From: DATJLY01 sp035604615
Lineage (GTDB): Bacteria; Pseudomonadota; Alphaproteobacteria; ATCC43930; CGMCC-115725
DNA: 64,000 bases
NCBI GenBank assembly: GCA_035604615.1
Contig: DATNID010000019.1
Span: forward strand, 62,001 to 126,000
Direction of reading: 5' to 3'
Shown: positions 60,126-64,000 of the stretch, piece after piece
How positions within the stretch are numbered: position 1 is the first letter of the stretch
How the letters are laid out: each line of letters starts with the position of its first letter
The notes under the pieces: model-generated
What the model was told of the DNA's origin: nothing
Database searches by the model: none
The model's input: only the letters and a program-made list of their open reading frames with translations
Translations under genes and position numbers: made by a program

Positions 60126-60254
60126 GATCGGGCCGCTCGACTCGGCCTGCGCCCGGCGATTACTCGCTCGGCGAAATGGGCGATGGCGGGGTTGCAGACG
60201 TGGCGTTCGCGGCTACCATGCCGTGCGACCGCCAAGGGGAGTGCGAACAGCGCG

Positions 60255-62096
60255 ATGGAGGGGGTGAGGGGGGGCGCCGACGCGGCGCTCGGCGTGTTGC
60301 GCGAGGTCTTCGGCTATCCCTCGTTCCGCGGCCAGCAGGAAAGCATCATCCGCCACGTCATCGCCGGCGGCGACGCGCTGGTGCTGATGCCGACGGGCGG
60401 CGGCAAGTCGCTGTGCTACCAGATTCCGGCGCTGGTGCGGCCCGGCCTCGCCGTCGTGGTCTCGCCCTTGATCGCGTTGATGAAGGATCAGGTCGACGCG
60501 CTGCGCCAGGCCGGGGTCAAGGCCGCGTTCCTCAATTCGACCTTGTCCGGGGCCGAGGCGGCCGAGGTCGAGCGCGACATCCGCGCCGGCGCGCTCGACC
60601 TCGTCTATGTCGCGCCCGAGCGGCTGATGATGCCGCGCTGCCTCGAGCTCCTGGCGCGGGTGCGGCTCGCGCTCTTCGCCATCGACGAGGCGCATTGCGT
60701 GTCGCAATGGGGCCACGATTTCCGCCCCGAATATCGCCAGCTCACCATCCTCAACGAGCGCTTCCCGTCGGTGCCGCGCATCGCCCTCACCGCGACGGCG
60801 GACGAGGCGACGCGGCGCGACATCGTCGAGCGGCTCAATCTCGGCGCCGCGCGCATCTTCGCGGCCGGGTTCGATCGCCCCAACATCCGCTATCGCGTCC
60901 TGCCCAAGGCCGATGCCAAGGCACAGCTCCACGCCTTCCTCTTGGCCGAGCACAAGGGCGACGCCGGCATCGTCTATTGCCTGTCGCGCCGCCGCGTCGA
61001 GGAGGTGGCGACATGGCTCTGCGCCAAGGGCCGGGTCGCGCTCCCTTATCACGCCGGGCTCGACGCCGCGACGCGCGAGCGCAACCAGGACCGCTTCCTC
61101 AAGGAGGAAGGCGTGATCATGGTCGCGACCGTCGCCTTCGGCATGGGCATCGACAAGCCCAACGTGCGCTTCGTCGCCCATCTCGACGCGCCCAAGAGCC
61201 TCGAGGCCTATTACCAGGAGACCGGCCGCGCCGGCCGCGACGGATTGCCGGCCAATGCGTGGATGACCTATGGGCTCCAGGACGTGACCGCGCTCCTGGG
61301 CCTGCTCGAGGGCAACAACTTGGACGAGCGCCAGCGCCGCATCGAGCGCCAGAAGCTCGACGCGCTCCTGGGCTATTGCGAGACCGCGACCTGCCGCCGC
61401 CAGGTGCTGCTGGGTTATTTCGGCGAGCACGATCACGCGCCGTGCGGCAATTGCGACAATTGCCTGAAGCCGGCGCGCGTGTGGGACGGCATGGTGGCGG
61501 CGCAGAAAGCGATCTCGGCGGTGGTGCGCACCGGCCAGCGCTTCGGCGTCGCTTATCTCGTGGACCTGCTGCTTGGCCGCGCCACCGACCGCATCAAGGG
61601 CTTCGGCCACGACCGGCTCAAGACCTTCGGCGTCGGCACCGAATTGGGCAAGAGCGAATGGCATTCGGTGTTCCGCCAGCTCGTGGCGCAAGGCCATCTC
61701 GCGGTCGACATCGAGGGCCATGGCGGCCTGCATCTGAGCGACAGCGCGCCCGCGGTGCTGCGCGGCGAGATGCCGGTGGCGTTTCGCGACGACCCGGCCG
61801 AGAAGCCGGCGCGCACGCGGCGCCCGGGCGCGAGCGACGCGGCGCGCGACGGCGTCGTGCCGGCGGCGGACGAGGCACTGTGGCAGGTGCTGCGCGCGCT
61901 CCGGCTCGAGCTCGCGCGCGAGCAGGGCGTGCCGCCCTACGTCATCTTCCACGATGCGACCTTGCTCGCCATGGTGCGCGAGCGGCCGCACGATCTCGAC
62001 GCGCTGGCCACCATCCCCGGCGTCGGCGCAAGCAAGCTCAGGCGCTACGGCGAGCGCTTCCTCGCCAGCATCGCCAGCGACGGGGCGGCGCCCTAG
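60255..62096 (+). CDS. recQ: ATP-dependent DNA helicase RecQ
   Basis: The helicase of 613 residues has Walker A TGGGKS (Lys51), the DEAH-type box DEAH at 144-147 followed by CVSQWGHDFRPEY, motif VI QETGRAGRDG, the zinc cysteines (CETATCRR and CGNCDNC), the RQC winged helix and a C-terminal HRDC domain (about 525-600). RecQ unwinds DNA 3' to 5' in recombination and fork repair. The ATG at 60255 is used; an earlier start at 60183 would add 24 residues of low conservation. No clear Shine-Dalgarno is visible. Confidence 0.97.
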   Translation: MEGVRGGADAALGVLREVFGYPSFRGQQESIIRHVIAGGDALVLMPTGGGKSLCYQIPALVRPGLAVVVSPLIALMKDQVDALRQAGVKAAFLNSTLSGAEAAEVERDIRAGALDLVYVAPERLMMPRCLELLARVRLALFAIDEAHCVSQWGHDFRPEYRQLTILNERFPSVPRIALTATADEATRRDIVERLNLGAARIFAAGFDRPNIRYRVLPKADAKAQLHAFLLAEHKGDAGIVYCLSRRRVEEVATWLCAKGRVALPYHAGLDAATRERNQDRFLKEEGVIMVATVAFGMGIDKPNVRFVAHLDAPKSLEAYYQETGRAGRDGLPANAWMTYGLQDVTALLGLLEGNNLDERQRRIERQKLDALLGYCETATCRRQVLLGYFGEHDHAPCGNCDNCLKPARVWDGMVAAQKAISAVVRTGQRFGVAYLVDLLLGRATDRIKGFGHDRLKTFGVGTELGKSEWHSVFRQLVAQGHLAVDIEGHGGLHLSDSAPAVLRGEMPVAFRDDPAEKPARTRRPGASDAARDGVVPAADEALWQVLRALRLELAREQGVPPYVIFHDATLLAMVRERPHDLDALATIPGVGASKLRRYGERFLASIASDGAAP

Positions 62097-62699
62097 TCAC
62101 GCGCCCGCAGTGTCGATCGCGATGGCGCGCTTGAAGGCGGGACGCTCGGCGCAGCGCGCGAGATAGGCGGAAAACGCCGGCCGGGGCTCGACGATCTTGA
62201 ACACGTTAATGCCGAAATGGAGATCGGTGCCGGTCAGCACGTCGGCGGCGGAGAAGCGCTCGCCGAGCAGCCATGGGCCGGGCGCGAGCGCCGCCTCCAG
62301 CACCGCCATGACGCGCTCGAAATCGCCCCATCCGGCGGTCGATGAGCCGAGCTGAACATCGGCGAGCTTCTGGATGTAGGCCGGCTCGGTGCAGCCGGGC
62401 GAGAAGAACAGCCAGTGCAGGTAGCGCCCGCGCGCCGGATCGTCGAGCGCAGGCGCGAGACCGGCCTCCGGCACGCGGTCGGCGACATAGGCGCAGATTG
62501 CGCCCGATTCGGCGACTTTGACGTCGCCGTCGGTCAGCGCCGGAACCTTCATCATCGGGTTGATGGCGCGGTATTCCGGTCGCGACTGCGCGCCATTCTT
62601 GAGGTCGACCAGCACGCGCTCATAGGCGCGTCCCGCCTCCTCGAGCAGCCAGAGCGCGCGAAACGAACGTGTATGCGGCGCCCAGTAAAGTCGCATCAT
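62097..62699 (-). CDS. Glutathione S-transferase family protein
   Basis: The protein of 200 residues has the thioredoxin-like N-terminal domain (LYWAPHTRSFRALWLLEEAG, NPMMKVPALTDGD, AESGAICAYVADRV) and a helical C-terminal domain (FSAADVLTGTDLHFGINVF). The Ser in PHTRSFRA could be the catalytic residue. Two ATG codons stand in tandem at 62694-62699, with GGGGAG upstream; the first is used. It starts 16 bases after the TonB-like gene. A detoxifying or isomerase role is possible. Confidence 0.92.
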   Translation of the reverse strand: MMRLYWAPHTRSFRALWLLEEAGRAYERVLVDLKNGAQSRPEYRAINPMMKVPALTDGDVKVAESGAICAYVADRVPEAGLAPALDDPARGRYLHWLFFSPGCTEPAYIQKLADVQLGSSTAGWGDFERVMAVLEAALAPGPWLLGERFSAADVLTGTDLHFGINVFKIVEPRPAFSAYLARCAERPAFKRAIAIDTAGA

Positions 62700-62715
62700 T
62701 GCTGGTGCTCCCCTG

Positions 62716-63687
62716 TCATTTGAACAGCTTGTCGAAGAAGCCGATCTTGTAGTCGAGCGGCATCGCAAGCTTGAGCTGCGCGCCCTTATAGCGCTCCGGC
62801 ACCGGCGGCACGGGCGAGGCGCGGTGCAGCATTGCGATCGCGTCCTGGTCCAGCGACTGCACGCCCGAGCTCTGCACGATCCAGGCATCGAGCACGGTGC
62901 CGTCGCGTTCGAGCGTGAAGCCCACCACCAGCTTGCCTTCCTGGTTGTTCTTGAGCGCGTCCGGCGGATATTTCTTGTAGCGCGCGAGCCAGCGCCGCAA
63001 GGCGTCGAGATAATCGTCGCCCGGTCCCTCGAGCGGCCCGTTGCCAATGACGCCGCGTCCCGCGCCTTCGTTGCCTTGTCCTCGTCCGGCCTCGCCGCCG
63101 GGTCCCGCGCCGGCGCCGGGCGGCGCGGCGAGCGCCGTCGCGGTCTCGGCTGGCGCGGGCGCAGGCGCGGGCTCGGCTGGAGCCGGCGGTGGCGCGGCGG
63201 CGATCTCGGGCTTCGGCGGGGTGGGGACGCGATGTTCGGGCTTGCGCTGCGGATGAGGCGGCGGTGGCGGCTCGCGGGTTTCCGCCACGGCAGGCGCCGG
63301 TGTCGGAACCGGCGGCGTCGGCGCGGACTCGACCGGCGCTTCGGTCTCGGGCGGGGTTTGCGCGGGTGGAGTCGCTGCGGGCGCGGGCGGAGCGGCTTGC
63401 GCGGCTTCTTGCTTGGCCTCGGGCTGAGGTTGCGCGGCGTCGCCGGTCGACTCGCTGGTTTCGCCGCTCGCCGCTTCGCCGCCGCCGCCGCCCGAAGCGC
63501 CCGCAGCACCTGGCTGATCGAACACCAGCTTCACCAGCGGCAACGGCGCCTCTGCCGGTTCCTCCGGCTGCCACCAGAAGATGAGCGCCGCGATCAGGCA
63601 GGCATGGAGCAGCGCCGAAACCGCGATCCAGCGCCGGTCCAGCGGGCGCACGTCCGCCGGCTGCAAATACTCCACCAATTCGCTCAT
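62716..63687 (-). CDS. TonB family protein with long proline-rich linker
   Basis: The protein of 323 residues has a short cytoplasmic N-terminus, one membrane helix (WIAVSALLHACLIAALIFWW, about 20-39), a long Pro/Ala/Glu-rich periplasmic spacer (about 42-205) and a TonB/TolA C-terminal domain (YPPDALKNNQEGKLVVGFTL, then SSGVQSLDQDAIAML). The spacer includes a Pro-Lys rich stretch as in TonB. No exbB, exbD or receptor genes lie nearby, so partners are elsewhere. It is divergent from the isomerase gene. Confidence 0.9.
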   Translation of the reverse strand: MSELVEYLQPADVRPLDRRWIAVSALLHACLIAALIFWWQPEEPAEAPLPLVKLVFDQPGAAGASGGGGGEAASGETSESTGDAAQPQPEAKQEAAQAAPPAPAATPPAQTPPETEAPVESAPTPPVPTPAPAVAETREPPPPPHPQRKPEHRVPTPPKPEIAAAPPPAPAEPAPAPAPAETATALAAPPGAGAGPGGEAGRGQGNEGAGRGVIGNGPLEGPGDDYLDALRRWLARYKKYPPDALKNNQEGKLVVGFTLERDGTVLDAWIVQSSGVQSLDQDAIAMLHRASPVPPVPERYKGAQLKLAMPLDYKIGFFDKLFK

Positions 63688-63772
63688 GCCCGCGATGTCG
63701 GCGTTGACCTCTTGTGTCCCGGTCGGTTCGGGGAAACACTAGCGGCTGCAACGTGCCCGCGCAAAGGTGACC

Positions 63773-64000
63773 GTGCCTAAGCTCGCCGCCAACATCAGCA
63801 TGATGTTCGCAGACCGCCCGCTGCTCGACCGTATCAACGCGGCTGCCGCGGCAGGGTTCCGCGGCGTGGAGTGCCAATCGCCCTACGGCGTCCCCGCGCC
63901 GGACTTCGCCGCGCGCCTGGCACGCGCCGGCCTCGAGGCAGTGCTGATCAACGTGCCGCCGGGCGAGGGCGCGGCCGATCGCGGCTTCGGCGCGCTCGCG
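63773..64000 (+). CDS. Hydroxypyruvate isomerase-like protein, N-terminal part (3' end outside window)
   Basis: The first 76 residues read MPKLAANISMMFADRPLLDR, then AAAGFRGVECQSPYGVPAPD, which is the N-terminus of the hydroxypyruvate isomerase (Hyi/OtnI) sugar-isomerase TIM barrel. The GTG at 63773 follows AAAGGTGA. The gene runs beyond the window, so active-site residues further on cannot be checked. It converts hydroxypyruvate and tartronate semialdehyde in glyoxylate metabolism in known members. Confidence 0.88.
   Translation, partial: MPKLAANISMMFADRPLLDRINAAAAAGFRGVECQSPYGVPAPDFAARLARAGLEAVLINVPPGEGAADRGFGALA

Larger units (their letters stand above)
59912..60254. other. Intergenic region of 343 bp between DUF2336 and recQ
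   Basis: It holds a CtrA-like site (59953-59967), an inverted repeat (60108-60125) and no gene I can support. A short frame (60001-60122, 40 residues starting MKLDPRFFLPDG) has no ribosome-binding site and is not annotated. Confidence 0.5.

Overview
The window is a high-GC chromosomal segment (about two-thirds G+C by eye), packed with genes on both strands. It has no rRNA, tRNA, phage, insertion sequence or CRISPR array that I can see. The gene content points to an Alphaproteobacterium: 5-aminolevulinate synthase of the C4 type (hemA), hopanoid genes (shc, hpnG, hpnH), the MEP-pathway genes dxs and ispH, DUF2336, DUF3775, PilZ and FIST-domain proteins, and TTAA-N7-TTAA motifs of the kind bound by the alphaproteobacterial master regulator CtrA. 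I cannot fix the order or genus from sequence alone.

Layout. 1-2855: the 3' end of squalene-hopene cyclase, hpnG and a quinone oxidoreductase-like gene on one transcript. 3087-5208: a FIST sensor with a soluble histidine kinase. 5590-20447: an accessory catabolic stretch with a cyclase-family hydrolase, a TPP enzyme, two FAA hydrolases, gentisate 1,2-dioxygenase, a Tat-exported flavoprotein, three orphan substrate-binding proteins, a binding-protein-fold protein with a histone-H1-like tail, a DUF3775 protein and a flavin monooxygenase, plus small PilZ and CspA genes. 20452-23861: an esterase, a GST, a pentapeptide-repeat protein and a small XRE-type regulator.

23908-31194 is the most distinctive locus: six genes resembling hydrogenase-4/complex I (HyfB, C, E, F, G and I types). 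The large subunit has lost the cysteine pairs that hold the NiFe centre, and the small subunit is fused to a ferredoxin domain. This matches the energy-converting-hydrogenase-related (Ehr) type rather than a hydrogenase or complex I. 31340-37705: hpnH, ispH, dxs, tlyA and an RlmD-type methyltransferase, so isoprenoid supply sits beside hopanoid side-chain synthesis. 37739-49717: mostly housekeeping (SDRs, sppA, aroC, fabI, a J-domain protein, pdxH, hemA, an omega-aminotransferase, a Cys-cluster protein). 50171-55250: an M20 amidohydrolase, a cupin and a Dpp/Opp-type importer without ATPases. 55408-64000: a 59-residue small gene, a luciferase-like oxidoreductase, a Mug-type glycosylase, DUF488, unknown proteins, a frameshifted gene, DUF2336, recQ, a GST, a TonB-like protein and the start of a hydroxypyruvate isomerase.

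Three families of intergenic inverted repeats recur (2897-3037 and 5441-5505; 8791-8881 and 45026-45108; 55293-55386 and 57343-57417). TTAA-N7-TTAA-like sites lie 26-75 bases upstream of several minus-strand genes and suggest a local CtrA-type regulon. Most start codons were chosen from ribosome-binding sites, overlaps and family N-termini; uncertain ones are flagged.
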